From: an uncultured Draconibacterium sp.
GTDB lineage: Bacteria; Bacteroidota; Bacteroidia; Bacteroidales; Prolixibacteraceae
Length of the DNA stretch: 64,000 nucleotides
Direction of reading: 5' to 3'
NCBI RefSeq assembly: GCF_963675065.1
Contig: NZ_OY775906.1
Location: 3,450,001-3,514,000 of the forward strand
Part shown: one piece after another, positions 35,275 to 43,706 of the stretch
Layout of the letters: each line of letters opens with the position of its first letter
How positions within the stretch are numbered: position 1 is the stretch's first letter
Translations under genes and position numbers: made by a program
The notes under the pieces: model-generated
The model's database searches: none
The model's input: only the letters and a program-made list of their open reading frames with translations
What the model was told of the DNA's origin: nothing

Positions 35275-35492
35275 TTATTATGGGCAGCTTTTTTGGACGA
35301 AGAGTTGCCCATTTGTGCCCTTTTGTGAGGTTACAGGGCCGAAAATGAATTAAAATACTACTTATTGAAGGAGTAGATAACTATACCATTGTATCACTAT
35401 AAAAGTTTGGGAAGACTTCTATAGTTACCGGGCATTCATTAGGAATGATAAAAAATTAGAGTTTTTGAAAGGCAGGGTTCACCTGCCTTTTC
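35275..35492 (+). ncRNA. Candidate structured small RNA (about 218 nt)
   Basis: A plus-strand segment with no coding frame carries an ordered series of helices: ATGGGCAGCT/AGTTGCCCAT (35280-35289 with 35303-35312), GCCC/GGGC (35317-35320 with 35336-35339), CTACT/AGTAG (35358-35376), TAACTATA/TATAGTTA (35378-35385 with 35420-35427, enclosing AAGT/ACTT) and CATTC/GAATG. A strong terminator closes it. A TTTG...TATCTTTTTG promoter-like pair lies just upstream. Both neighbouring genes are on the minus strand, so it is an independent transcript. A 6S-like RNA of Bacteroidota is one possibility, not demonstrated. Confidence 0.45.
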
Positions 35493-35498
35493 TTTTTT
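35468..35498 (+). terminator. Terminator of the candidate small RNA
   Basis: Stem AAAGGCAGG/CCTGCCTTT (35468-35476 with 35482-35490), 5-base loop, then TCTTTTTT. No plus-strand gene precedes it. Confidence 0.8.
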
Positions 35499-35505
35499 CA
35501 GAAAG

Positions 35506-36528
35506 TTATTTCATATCTGCCTGCAGAAAACCGGCCGTTTTTTTGATCGACTCCGCAATTGGGAGATACTCGTAACCGGTCATACGTGTAATTTTCGAAC
35601 CATCGAAATTATTAGCGGCATTACGGCCTGTTGCAGCTTCGCGGGTTATCATCGATGGTTTTTGTGTAACCCAGCTGGCAAAAGTAGCTGCCCGCCAAAC
35701 AAAGCCCATCAAAAAATCGCTTGCCCAAATAGTAGGTTTTGGCTTTTGTAACGCTTCAGCAATTTGAGTGAATACCTGCTGATAACTCAAATTCTCCGCA
35801 CTTAAAATATAACGCTGGTTTTTGCAGTTTTCAAAGTTTTCCGCGTCCATCAAATTAATCATGGGTCTTACAACATCAAAAACATCAACAAACCCGGTAA
35901 CGCCTTTGGTGTAGAATTTCATTCCATCCCAAATGGTTTTGAAGATTTTTGCACTTCCGTTCTCCCAGTTAGCCGGGCCAAAAATAATCGACGGATTTAC
36001 GATAATGGCATCCAACCCTTCTTCTATTCCGCGCCATATTTCGGTTTCTGAATAAAATTTACTTTCGGAATAAGCCGAATTCTTTTTCGATGGCACCCAG
36101 TTCGTTTCTTCCGTAACCGAATCGCCGTTTTGCATTTTCCCCAGTGCAGCAATGGAGCTTACATGGCAAATCTTTTTCACACCATTTTCGATGGCAGCAT
36201 CAACAAGATTGGCTGTTCCTTGCACATTATTTGAGATCATTCGTTGCCGTTCTTTACTTTCGAATGAAACAATGGCTGCACAATGGTAAATCTCCGTTAC
36301 GCCTTTCAATAACTTTTCAAGAGAGAAATAATCCAGAATATCGCCATCAACCCATTCAATCGTTTCGAACAGTTGCTGAGCCTCATCGGTGTAGTAGGCA
36401 AAAGTTTTTTTAACCTGCTTCAGATTGCTTGATTCGCGTTTTAAAGCCCGAACTTTTTTACCTGTTTTACAAAGCTCATACAACAAATGAGCTCCAACCA
36501 ACCCGGTACCTCCTGTTACAAAAATCAT
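35506..36528 (-). CDS. NAD-dependent epimerase/dehydratase (extended or atypical SDR)
   Basis: 340 residues. Rossmann-type NAD(P)-binding motif TGGTGLVGAHLL at the N-terminus, then DGDILD, VSFESKERQRMISNNVQGTANLVDAAIENGVKKICHVSSIAAL (SDR pattern) and a candidate YSESKF (YxxxK catalytic) around residue 150. The family includes 3-beta-hydroxysteroid dehydrogenase-like, cinnamyl/dihydroflavonol reductase-like and sugar epimerase enzymes; substrate not predictable. It starts 9 bases after the PNPOx-like gene and is probably cotranscribed with it and dnaG. Confidence 0.85.
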   Translation of the reverse strand: MIFVTGGTGLVGAHLLYELCKTGKKVRALKRESSNLKQVKKTFAYYTDEAQQLFETIEWVDGDILDYFSLEKLLKGVTEIYHCAAIVSFESKERQRMISNNVQGTANLVDAAIENGVKKICHVSSIAALGKMQNGDSVTEETNWVPSKKNSAYSESKFYSETEIWRGIEEGLDAIIVNPSIIFGPANWENGSAKIFKTIWDGMKFYTKGVTGFVDVFDVVRPMINLMDAENFENCKNQRYILSAENLSYQQVFTQIAEALQKPKPTIWASDFLMGFVWRAATFASWVTQKPSMITREAATGRNAANNFDGSKITRMTGYEYLPIAESIKKTAGFLQADMK

Positions 36529-36537
36529 TGATCTGGT

Positions 36538-37020
36538 TTATGATTTCCAAGGTGTTGGAGCTTTTGCGCCAAACTCTTTCCCTGTAATATTTTCAATAAG
36601 CACTTTAAAAACCCCGACATTTTTTACCGCCGGCGTTCCGAACTTAAATTCCTTGTCACTGTATTGCTTCATTATCAATCCAAGGCAACGGTATTTTTCA
36701 TCAAAATCCTCGATAAACTCCACTTTTCCTTCCACATTTACTGTCTTCGACTTTACCCGATAACTACAGCCAACACGCACGTCCTGCCAGGCCAGTTCTT
36801 CGCCCAGGGTCCAGTTTATGCATACCTGCGGATTGGTTTTTATGGTTTCCCACATGCGTCCTTCCATTGCCGAATGAAGAATAATAGTGTCGCCCTCCAA
36901 AGCAAAATTGAGCGGCAAAACATAAGGTTTATCATTCACCGACATAGCAAAATAACAGGTTTTGCAGGCGCGGATTACTTCGTCGATTTCTTTGCGGTCG
37001 TCGATAAAATTTGTTCGCAT
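36538..37020 (-). CDS. Pyridoxamine 5'-phosphate oxidase-like (NimA-type) flavin-binding protein
   Basis: 160 residues forming one split-barrel FMN-binding domain: the start RTNFIDDRKEIDEVIRACKTCYFAMSVNDKPYVLPLNFA, then LHSAMEGRMWETIKTNPQVC, as in the NimA/pyridoxamine oxidase-related family. True PdxH residues for pyridoxal phosphate binding are not obvious, so a flavin- or heme-dependent reductase role is more likely than vitamin B6 synthesis. It lies between dnaG and the SDR gene with very small gaps. Confidence 0.85.
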   Translation of the reverse strand: MRTNFIDDRKEIDEVIRACKTCYFAMSVNDKPYVLPLNFALEGDTIILHSAMEGRMWETIKTNPQVCINWTLGEELAWQDVRVGCSYRVKSKTVNVEGKVEFIEDFDEKYRCLGLIMKQYSDKEFKFGTPAVKNVGVFKVLIENITGKEFGAKAPTPWKS

Positions 37021-37024
37021 ATCG

Positions 37025-38980
37025 TTAATTTATGGTTCGGCTTCCGAGGCTTTTAGCTAACTCTTTTTCAGCCCGTTTTAGGTTCATATATGTCGATTGT
37101 TCCTCAATCACTTTATCAAAATCGTTGTCTGCCGACGCTTTATCAATAGCCTTTTCAATATCGGCCATTATCAGCTTAATTTTCCGCAGTTTGTATTCAT
37201 TCACAATCCTGGGAATTAGAACATCAAGAATGTCTTCCTCTTTTTCGGTAAAAGCACCGGCTTTGGTCCAGCGTTTACTTTCGGTATATTTTTCGGAAAG
37301 CAGATCGGTTGCAAATTTGCTCATCGAAGCATCGGGATGATAAACAAAGTGTTTCCACGGATCGAATTTTTCTTTATACAAATTCTCCCGCACCTCATAA
37401 AACACCATTTTAAACAGTTCGTTTTCCGACACCAACTCATCGGCCTCCAGTTCATCAATCATATACTCTCCAACCAACAAAGTTCGGGTTTCGTGCGTTT
37501 CATCATCCTCCTCCTCCCAAAGATCGGCTGTACAATATTTGAGCAGAAAACGCAAAAACTCCAGTTCTTCTACAAAAAGTCTTACAGGCCGAACAACCGA
37601 CTCTTCCTGCGCAGGTTGCGGAGGTGCTGCTTGCCGACGGCTTTGCTCGCGAAATTCCCTTTTTCGGAACTCCTCAGTTTGTTGATGTTTTTGTTTTCTT
37701 ACCTCGGTGTATAACACTTCTTCGGCAACACCAAGCAAGCGGCTGCATTCTTTAATATACACCGAACGGGTAATGGAATCAGGTATTACAGAAACCGACC
37801 GGATAACATCAGAGATCAGACGCGCTTTGGCAACAGGATCATTCTCTGTACTTTTTAAAAGTAATCGGGTTTTAAACTGAATGAAGTCAGTCTCGTTCTG
37901 ATCCATATATTCCTGAAAACCGGAAGCCCCCATTTTTTTAGCAAACGAATCAGGGTCCTCGCCATCAGGCAATGGAAGAACTTTTACGTTCATGCCTTCT
38001 TCCAGCACCATATCAATTCCACGCAATGAAGCTTTTATTCCCGCTGCATCGCCATCGTAAATAATGGTGATATTGGGCGTAAAACGGCGCACCATCCTGA
38101 TTTGATCAGGCGTTAGCGAAGTTCCCGACGAAGCAACAACATTTTCGATGCCCACCTGGTGCAACGACATGACATCAGTATACCCCTCAACCAGGTAACA
38201 TTTATCGGTACGGGTCATCTCACGTTTGGCCTGATAAATGCCGTACAACACCCGGCTTTTGTGGTAAATATCCGATTCAGGCGAGTTCAGATATTTGGCC
38301 GTTTTTTTATCGTCTTTTAGAATACGCCCACCAAAAGCAATTACGCGCCCCGCCAGATTATGAATTGGAAACATTACACGCCCGGCAAAACGGTCGCGCA
38401 ACCAATCATCGCGTTTTATAGTTAATCCCGTTTTCTCCAGAAAATCGAGTTTATATCCCTGTCTTTGTGCCGCTTCGGTAAAAGGTGTTTTGCCATCAGG
38501 AGCAAAACCCACTTCGAATTTTTTCAGAATATCGTCGCGAAAACTACGCTCGCGAAAATAGCCCAGTCCAATGGTTCTACCTTCGTTTTCTTCCCACAAA
38601 TAGCGGGTAAAAAATTTCTGGGCAAAGCCGGAAACGATCATCAAACTTTCGCGCGAATCTTTTAGCTGTTTTTGCTCTTCTGTTTCCTCCTCCTCACTGA
38701 CCTCGATATTGTATTTCTTTGCCAGCCATTTCAGCGCCTCGGGATAAGTAAGATTCTCGTGCTCCATAATAAAGTTCACCGAGTTTCCTCCCTTTCCGCA
38801 TCCGAAACATTTAAAAATTCCTTTGGCCGGCGACACGGTAAACGATGGTGTTTTCTCGTTGTGAAACGGGCACAAACCAAGCATGTTTACGCCTCGTTTT
38901 CTGAGTGTAACAAAATCGCCTACTACGTCTGAAATTTCTGCAGCATCAATAATCCGGTCTATCGTCGCATGATCAATCAT
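37025..38980 (-). CDS. dnaG: DNA primase
   Basis: 651 residues from the ATG at 38980; the in-frame extension upstream is not used. The N-terminal CHC2 zinc-finger domain has CPFHNEKTPSF and CFGCGKGG (about 35-65). The TOPRIM catalytic core (about 260-345) shows YLVEGYTDVMSLHQ and IIYDGDAAGIKASLRGIDMV with the acidic Mg2+ residues. The C-terminal helical domain binds the replicative helicase. It synthesises RNA primers for lagging-strand replication. Gaps of 4 and 9 bases link it to two small-molecule metabolism genes. Confidence 0.97.
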   Translation of the reverse strand: MIDHATIDRIIDAAEISDVVGDFVTLRKRGVNMLGLCPFHNEKTPSFTVSPAKGIFKCFGCGKGGNSVNFIMEHENLTYPEALKWLAKKYNIEVSEEEETEEQKQLKDSRESLMIVSGFAQKFFTRYLWEENEGRTIGLGYFRERSFRDDILKKFEVGFAPDGKTPFTEAAQRQGYKLDFLEKTGLTIKRDDWLRDRFAGRVMFPIHNLAGRVIAFGGRILKDDKKTAKYLNSPESDIYHKSRVLYGIYQAKREMTRTDKCYLVEGYTDVMSLHQVGIENVVASSGTSLTPDQIRMVRRFTPNITIIYDGDAAGIKASLRGIDMVLEEGMNVKVLPLPDGEDPDSFAKKMGASGFQEYMDQNETDFIQFKTRLLLKSTENDPVAKARLISDVIRSVSVIPDSITRSVYIKECSRLLGVAEEVLYTEVRKQKHQQTEEFRKREFREQSRRQAAPPQPAQEESVVRPVRLFVEELEFLRFLLKYCTADLWEEEDDETHETRTLLVGEYMIDELEADELVSENELFKMVFYEVRENLYKEKFDPWKHFVYHPDASMSKFATDLLSEKYTESKRWTKAGAFTEKEEDILDVLIPRIVNEYKLRKIKLIMADIEKAIDKASADNDFDKVIEEQSTYMNLKRAEKELAKSLGSRTIN

Positions 38981-39134
38981 CAGTACAAAAATATCAGAAA
39001 TAGCATGAAACGAACATCTTTTAAGCCGAATAATATCCACAATTAAAAGCCGCTTCAAATAAGCACCAGATTATCAGCTCCGATTTGAATGCGATTATTA
39101 TTAATTGTACATTTATATGCCTTAGCAAATTTTA

Positions 39135-39824
39135 ATGATGAAGAAACTAGTAGTTCTTTCGGGAGCCGGCATGAGCCAGGAAAGTGGCTTAAAAACATTT
39201 CGCGACATGGGTGGAATTTGGGAGCAGTATGATGTTACCGAAGTTGCCACTCCAGAAGCGTGGGCGCGCGATCCGGAGCTGGTTTTGCGTTTTTATAACG
39301 AACGGCGAAAACAACTTTTTGATGCACAGCCCAACAGCGGACATCGCGGAATTGCTGAGCTGGAAAAATGGTTTGATGTGCAGGTAGTAACCCAAAATGT
39401 AGACAACCTGCACGAACGGGCCGGAAGTACAAAAGTTACGCATTTACATGGTGAACTAATGAAAGCCCGAAGCACCATCGATTCGTATTTGATATACGAA
39501 CTCGACAACTGGGAGCTTAAGTTGGGCGATTGTTGTGAAAAAGGAAGCCAGCTACGCCCTCATATTGTTTGGTTTGGCGAGGCTGTACCCGAAATACCGA
39601 ATGCAATTGGCATTGTACAGCAAACCGATATTCTGGTAGTAATTGGCACATCGTTGGCAGTTTATCCTGCTGCAAGCCTTGTGAACTACGTGCAAAAAGG
39701 AACACCGATTTTTGTAATCGACCCTAACCGACCGGAAGTTTACCACGAAAATGTTACATATATCGAAAAAAAAGCTGAAATTGGGGTTGAGATTTTAAAA
39801 GAGGAACTGGAAAAACTGAACTAA
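39135..39824 (+). CDS. cobB: Sirtuin-type NAD-dependent deacylase
   Basis: 229 residues. Sir2 motifs are clear: LSGAGMSQESGLKTFRDMGGIWEQY (NAD binding), TQNVDNLHERAGS, the catalytic HLHGEL (His), and the GTSLAVYPAASLV / IDPNRP blocks. It removes acyl groups from lysine using NAD+. The usual four Cys of the structural zinc module are not conserved: the first pair is missing and only a CCEKG remnant is present where the second pair would lie, before LRPHIVWFGE. This appears to be a clade variant rather than damage. The next gene starts at the base after the stop. Confidence 0.9.
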   Translation: MMKKLVVLSGAGMSQESGLKTFRDMGGIWEQYDVTEVATPEAWARDPELVLRFYNERRKQLFDAQPNSGHRGIAELEKWFDVQVVTQNVDNLHERAGSTKVTHLHGELMKARSTIDSYLIYELDNWELKLGDCCEKGSQLRPHIVWFGEAVPEIPNAIGIVQQTDILVVIGTSLAVYPAASLVNYVQKGTPIFVIDPNRPEVYHENVTYIEKKAEIGVEILKEELEKLN

Positions 39825-40433
39825 ATGAAGCGGATAGTAGTTGCCTTTGGATTTCTTTTAATTGCAAATTTTGTTCTAGCCCAGCGTTTTGACGCCGGAA
39901 TAATTGCAGGATTTAACGGGACACAGGTTGAAGGAGATAATCTGAAAGGCTATCACAAAGCCGGTATTTTAGCCGGACTTTTTGTGCAAACCGATATTGC
40001 ACCGGCAATTGTGGCCGGAATGGAAATAAAATATTCGCAAAAAGGCTCACGAAGAGCATTCGACCCCAAACAACCCGATATTGACAAATACGTTATGCGC
40101 CTGGGATATATCGACATTCCAATTTTTATGGCATTCAGAACCAACGACCGAAGTATGATTATCGGTGGTATTGCGCCGGGTGTGTTAATTCACTCGAAAG
40201 AAGTGAACAGCGATGGCGAAATACCGGAGCCCGACCGACAGGATTTTAATACTTTCGATTTGCAGCCTTTTGTTGGATTTCAGTTTGATTTTCTGGAGCA
40301 TGCGTCTGTCGATTTGCGTTTTGCATTATCCGTTCTTCCGTGTAGCGACAAATCGGAAACCAATTACTATTTCCACAACGGCTTATTCAACAACGTAATT
40401 TCGCTGGCTTTGTATTACAGGCTGGGCCGCTAA
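39825..40433 (+). CDS. PorT-like outer-membrane beta-barrel protein
   Basis: 202 residues with a Sec signal peptide (about 1-19, FVLAQ). The mature protein is an 8-strand-type barrel with alternating hydrophobic strands, beginning RFDAGIIAGFNGTQVEG and ending ALYYRLG (C-terminal hydrophobic/aromatic end). It belongs to the PorT/OmpA-barrel-like family of Bacteroidota. It starts directly at the base after the sirtuin stop and is therefore probably translationally coupled to it, although no functional link is known. Confidence 0.8.
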   Translation: MKRIVVAFGFLLIANFVLAQRFDAGIIAGFNGTQVEGDNLKGYHKAGILAGLFVQTDIAPAIVAGMEIKYSQKGSRRAFDPKQPDIDKYVMRLGYIDIPIFMAFRTNDRSMIIGGIAPGVLIHSKEVNSDGEIPEPDRQDFNTFDLQPFVGFQFDFLEHASVDLRFALSVLPCSDKSETNYYFHNGLFNNVISLALYYRLGR

Positions 40434-40783
40434 GTTATTTCTCTCGCAAAGGCGCTGAGACGCAAAGAATTGAACCACAATAGGCGCATAGGAATCATTA
40501 GGTTTTGTTTCCGACTGTTAAATTGTATTGTTTCTTTCCGGGGCATTTATCCACGGCGCTAACACACCGGACTGTTACTTTTCGCCCCATCACGGCTTTT
40601 ATCAACAGCCAAATTGTTCTATAGTTAAATTGTAAACCTGAAAACTGCGACTGAAAACTTTCCTCCACCTCCTGCAATCAAAAATCGTTGATCATCAATC
40701 GAAATTCAATGTCCCTAAACTATTACTCATTCACTAATAACCAATCTACCGACAACACCTTTTTCACTTAATCCTTAATCCTT
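40434..40783. other. Intergenic region with dispersed-repeat debris
   Basis: No coding frame found. It holds CGCAAAGGCGCTGAGACGCAAAG-like direct-repeat debris (about 40446-40468) and a CGGGGC...GCCCC segment (about 40540-40588) of the sort found repeatedly in Bacteroidota intergenic DNA. Confidence 0.5.
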
Positions 40784-41212
40784 TCAATAGCTATTCACCA
40801 TCCACTTCGAAAAATCATCAAGGTAGGTCCAAAACGATTTTAACACTTCGTCGGGCAAATCCAGTTTTCCTAAAACCTGCTTGTAACAATTTAACCATTC
40901 GATGCGCGCTTCAGCAGTAATTTTAAACGGTAAGTGTCTTCTGTTTAATTGTGGTTTTCCACGGTGCTGGTTAAAATAATCGGGGCCACCACAAATCTGA
41001 ATAAAAAAATCAGCCGAGTGTTCTTTCGCCTTTTCAAGTGCAATCGGGTTTTTAGGAAAAAGATCTTTGATCGGACTCTGTACAATCAGATCGTAATGAT
41101 CACTCACCATTTTTCGCATTCCCTCCTCTTTCAGAATTTCCAACATTAAGGGCGAAGGAAGTGTTATGCCGGGGCGAACTCCCTTGAAATATTTACTGAT
41201 CTCCAATTCCAT
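40784..41212 (-). CDS. Group III truncated hemoglobin-like protein
   Basis: 142 residues from the ATG at 41212. The pattern PSPLMLEILKEEGMRKMVSDHYDLIVQSPIKDLFP, then ADFFIQICGGPDYFNQHRGKPQLNRRHLPFKITAEARIEWL, matches truncated globins. The candidate proximal His lies in RRHLPFKI and the C-terminal helices follow (WTYLDDFSKWMVNS). It is a heme protein that may bind O2 or NO. Divergent from the sulfur-transport cluster that follows; no redox partner is adjacent. Confidence 0.85.
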   Translation of the reverse strand: MELEISKYFKGVRPGITLPSPLMLEILKEEGMRKMVSDHYDLIVQSPIKDLFPKNPIALEKAKEHSADFFIQICGGPDYFNQHRGKPQLNRRHLPFKITAEARIEWLNCYKQVLGKLDLPDEVLKSFWTYLDDFSKWMVNSY

Positions 41213-41471
41213 CTTTGCTTTTTGTGTTGAAACAACCAAAAACAAAAGTTGTTGAGTTTACTTTTCAAAAACCAACCAAAGCCAACAAAATACTATAATT
41301 GCAATCGGGAAATCGTAAGGACCTAAAAGCGATCCATCGGTTAATATTTGAAATTAGGTGGCACCGGTTTCGTGGACTTTATACACAATTATTTCCACTT
41401 TCTTAAAACAATCAACTCCTTTGATTTGTCTTTAGAGTTACCGGTTAGTTTAACCAAAACCTTTTACTACG

Positions 41472-41981
41472 ATGAGAAAGAAATACATGAATCCATACCT
41501 GGCGGGAGTGTTGCTTGGCCTTGTACTTTTAAGTGCCATGTTTTTTTCGGGGCGCGGACTGGGAGCCAGCGGCGGATTAAAATATGCCGTTGTAGCTGCA
41601 GTTGAAACCGTTGACCATCAGCACGCCATGGAATCGCCTTATTACAGTAAATATTTCGAAGACGGTAAAAATCCCTTAAAAAGCTGGCTGGCACTTGAAG
41701 TGCTCGGCATGTTTTTAGGAGGATTTATTTCGGGAGCCATCTCGGGCCGTTTAAAATTCAAAATTGAGAAGTCTCCAAAAATATCGAATGGGAAACGACT
41801 CTTGTTTGCCTTTCTTGGTGGTGTGTTTTTTGTGTATGGTGCACAACTCGCTCGTGGATGTACCAGCGGCGCAGCGCTCTCCGGAATGGCCGTACTTTCG
41901 GTAGCCGGATTTATGACCATGATCGGCATTTTTGGCTCTGCCTTCTTATTTGCATGGTTTTTCAGAAAACTCTGGATTTAA
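41472..41981 (+). CDS. YeeE/YedE-family sulfur transporter, first half
   Basis: 169 residues, about four transmembrane helices, with the signature QLARGCTSGAALSGM (conserved Cys-containing GCTSG motif, near residue 135). YeeE/YedE (TsuA-like) proteins take up thiosulfate through a chain of conserved Cys residues. In this locus the transporter is split into two genes, each with its own GC/CPG motif. A start at M6 (41487) is also possible. It heads a likely operon with the second half and two degenerate rhodaneses. Confidence 0.88.
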   Translation: MRKKYMNPYLAGVLLGLVLLSAMFFSGRGLGASGGLKYAVVAAVETVDHQHAMESPYYSKYFEDGKNPLKSWLALEVLGMFLGGFISGAISGRLKFKIEKSPKISNGKRLLFAFLGGVFFVYGAQLARGCTSGAALSGMAVLSVAGFMTMIGIFGSAFLFAWFFRKLWI

Positions 41982-42016
41982 ACTCAATCCTCCAGTAACT
42001 CAGTAATTCAAAAATT

Positions 42017-42619
42017 ATGGGACCAATTACAATACTTAACAACCTTCCGGAATGGCTTAACCTCGGCATCGGATTTTTTATCGGAATTGGCTTTGGCTTT
42101 GCGCTGGAGCAGGCCGGTTTTTCATCGAGCCGTAAACTGGCCGGCATGTTTTACGGTTACGACACCACCGTTTTGAAAGTATTTTTTACGGCTGCAATCG
42201 TGGCGCTGGCAGGTTCGCAATTGCTCAGCTATTTTGGCTTGCTCGATTTAAACCTGGTGTATGTAAATCCATACTACGTAACCGCAACACTCGTTGGCGG
42301 AGTCATTATGGGAGCCGGATTTATAATGGGCGGTTTTTGTCCGGGTACCGGAATAAGCGCACTATCGATCGGGAAAATAGATGCCTTGTTTTTCCTCATT
42401 GGCGGATTAAGTGGTGCGTTTCTTTTTGCCGAAACTTTCCCGATGATCCAAACACTTGCCGGAGCAAATTATAAAGGCCCGGTTCGCGTTGATGAATGGT
42501 TGGGCGTATCTCCCGGAGTTTTTACTTTTCTGTTGATCGTGGCTGCCATTGTCCTATTCTGGTTAGCCGAACTGGCTGAAAAGAAATATGCACGAAATGA
42601 TATCACCTCAGAAATTTAA
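42017..42619 (+). CDS. YeeE/YedE-family sulfur transporter, second half
   Basis: 200 residues with about six transmembrane helices. The conserved motif is GGFCPGTGISALS (near residue 105), preceded by FGFALEQAGFSSSRKLAGMFYGYD. It complements the 169-residue first half located 35 bases upstream; together they would make one complete TsuA-type pore. Followed at 6 bases by a rhodanese-fold gene. Inferred substrate is thiosulfate or another reduced sulfur species. Confidence 0.88.
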   Translation: MGPITILNNLPEWLNLGIGFFIGIGFGFALEQAGFSSSRKLAGMFYGYDTTVLKVFFTAAIVALAGSQLLSYFGLLDLNLVYVNPYYVTATLVGGVIMGAGFIMGGFCPGTGISALSIGKIDALFFLIGGLSGAFLFAETFPMIQTLAGANYKGPVRVDEWLGVSPGVFTFLLIVAAIVLFWLAELAEKKYARNDITSEI

Positions 42620-42625
42620 TCAGAA

Positions 42626-43237
42626 ATGAATGCACGACTTAAAATATCTGTTTTACTTGTAGGAGTTGGATTGATTCTGGCCTTTCTGCCTTTTAATGCA
42701 GCTAAATCTTTTCAACTAAAACCCACCGAATTACTGGAAATATCGATGAATCCTGACATCTATTTTTCGGTTGACGAGGTGGCCCGTTTTGTAAATAACG
42801 AAGATACCACCATCCAGCTGATCGATTTGCGTAGCGTTTCAGAGTTTATGGAAAGCAACATCCCGGGGTCGATCAATATTCCGTTTAACGATTTGCTCAA
42901 CCCGAACTGGGAAGGTTACCTGAATCAGGATAAAGTAAGAAATGTTTATTACGCAAACGGCGATAAAACAGCAAACCTGGCCTGGACCATAGTGGGCGGC
43001 TTGGGCTACGCGAATTCATTTGTGATGAAAGGCGGAATGAATGAATGGTACCTTATGGTTATGTATAGCAAGTTTGAAGGTGAACGAATTACACCACGCG
43101 AAAATGCGCTGTTCGAAAACCGCTACAAAGCACGAAGAACTTTTACACAAATTAATAGTTTGCCCGACAGTTTAAAAATGCAATACCTCGAAGCGAAACG
43201 ATTGGAAGAATCGCAGCTAGACGGAGGTTGCGAATAA
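42626..43237 (+). CDS. Membrane-anchored rhodanese-fold protein lacking the catalytic Cys
   Basis: 203 residues. A hydrophobic N-terminal anchor/signal (about 8-25) is followed by a rhodanese fold (about 50-150): IQLIDLRSVSEFMESNIPGSINIPFNDLL and VGGLGYANSFVMKGGMNEWY. At the active-site loop the sequence is YYANGDKTAN where an active rhodanese has Cys-x4/5-Arg, so the catalytic Cys is Ala. The only Cys in the protein is the penultimate residue of the GGCE tail. It cannot act as a classical sulfurtransferase. A binding/scaffold role, or use of the tail Cys as sulfur acceptor, is conceivable. Confidence 0.8.
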   Translation: MNARLKISVLLVGVGLILAFLPFNAAKSFQLKPTELLEISMNPDIYFSVDEVARFVNNEDTTIQLIDLRSVSEFMESNIPGSINIPFNDLLNPNWEGYLNQDKVRNVYYANGDKTANLAWTIVGGLGYANSFVMKGGMNEWYLMVMYSKFEGERITPRENALFENRYKARRTFTQINSLPDSLKMQYLEAKRLEESQLDGGCE

Positions 43238-43249
43238 AACAGCTACAAA

Positions 43250-43684
43250 ATGAAGAAAAATATAACATGGATTTTAGGTGTTCTAATCTTACTTCTTGTA
43301 CTGGTTTTGGTGCGAACATTTAATTCGAACCTGTTTAAAAGAAATGTAAGCGAAGCATTAACAACCGAAATGACGGTTTCGGTGCAGGAATTGAGCGCAT
43401 TAAAAGACAACTACAATATTGTTGAACTGGACGCCGAAAACCAACGCTTTCCAAATTCATTGGTGATGCCTTTTAACCAACTTCTTGAAAAAGAAAATAA
43501 GGAAAAACTGGCTTCGTTTGATGGAAAAATCCTGCTTTATTCTTCCGATATTTCCACAAGTTCAAAGGCCTGGGTTATTCTGAATCAATTGGGATTTGAT
43601 GGAGTTTATATTCTCTCGGATGAAGAAAATCCGGAGGTGTTAAAATATAAATTCCAGCCCGATACGACGACCAGGCTGGAATAA
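43250..43684 (+). CDS. Small membrane-anchored degenerate rhodanese-like protein
   Basis: 144 residues with an N-terminal transmembrane helix (about 7-22). The remainder is a degenerate rhodanese-like fold: YNIVELDAENQRFPNSLVMPFNQLL matches the start of the domain, and KILLYSSDISTSSKAWVILNQLGFDGVYILSDEE covers the active-site loop and following helix. The catalytic position is Ser and there is no Cys at all. It lies 12 bases after the other Cys-less rhodanese, likely as the last gene of the transporter operon. Confidence 0.65.
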   Translation: MKKNITWILGVLILLLVLVLVRTFNSNLFKRNVSEALTTEMTVSVQELSALKDNYNIVELDAENQRFPNSLVMPFNQLLEKENKEKLASFDGKILLYSSDISTSSKAWVILNQLGFDGVYILSDEENPEVLKYKFQPDTTTRLE

Positions 43685-43706
43685 TATCTTTTTGAACTAT
43701 CTCAAT

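Noticed and set aside
38981..39058. 26-residue extension of DnaG
   Set aside because: Added residues lack any primase homology; DnaG normally begins a few residues before the segment leading to the zinc finger, as in MIDHATIDRII.
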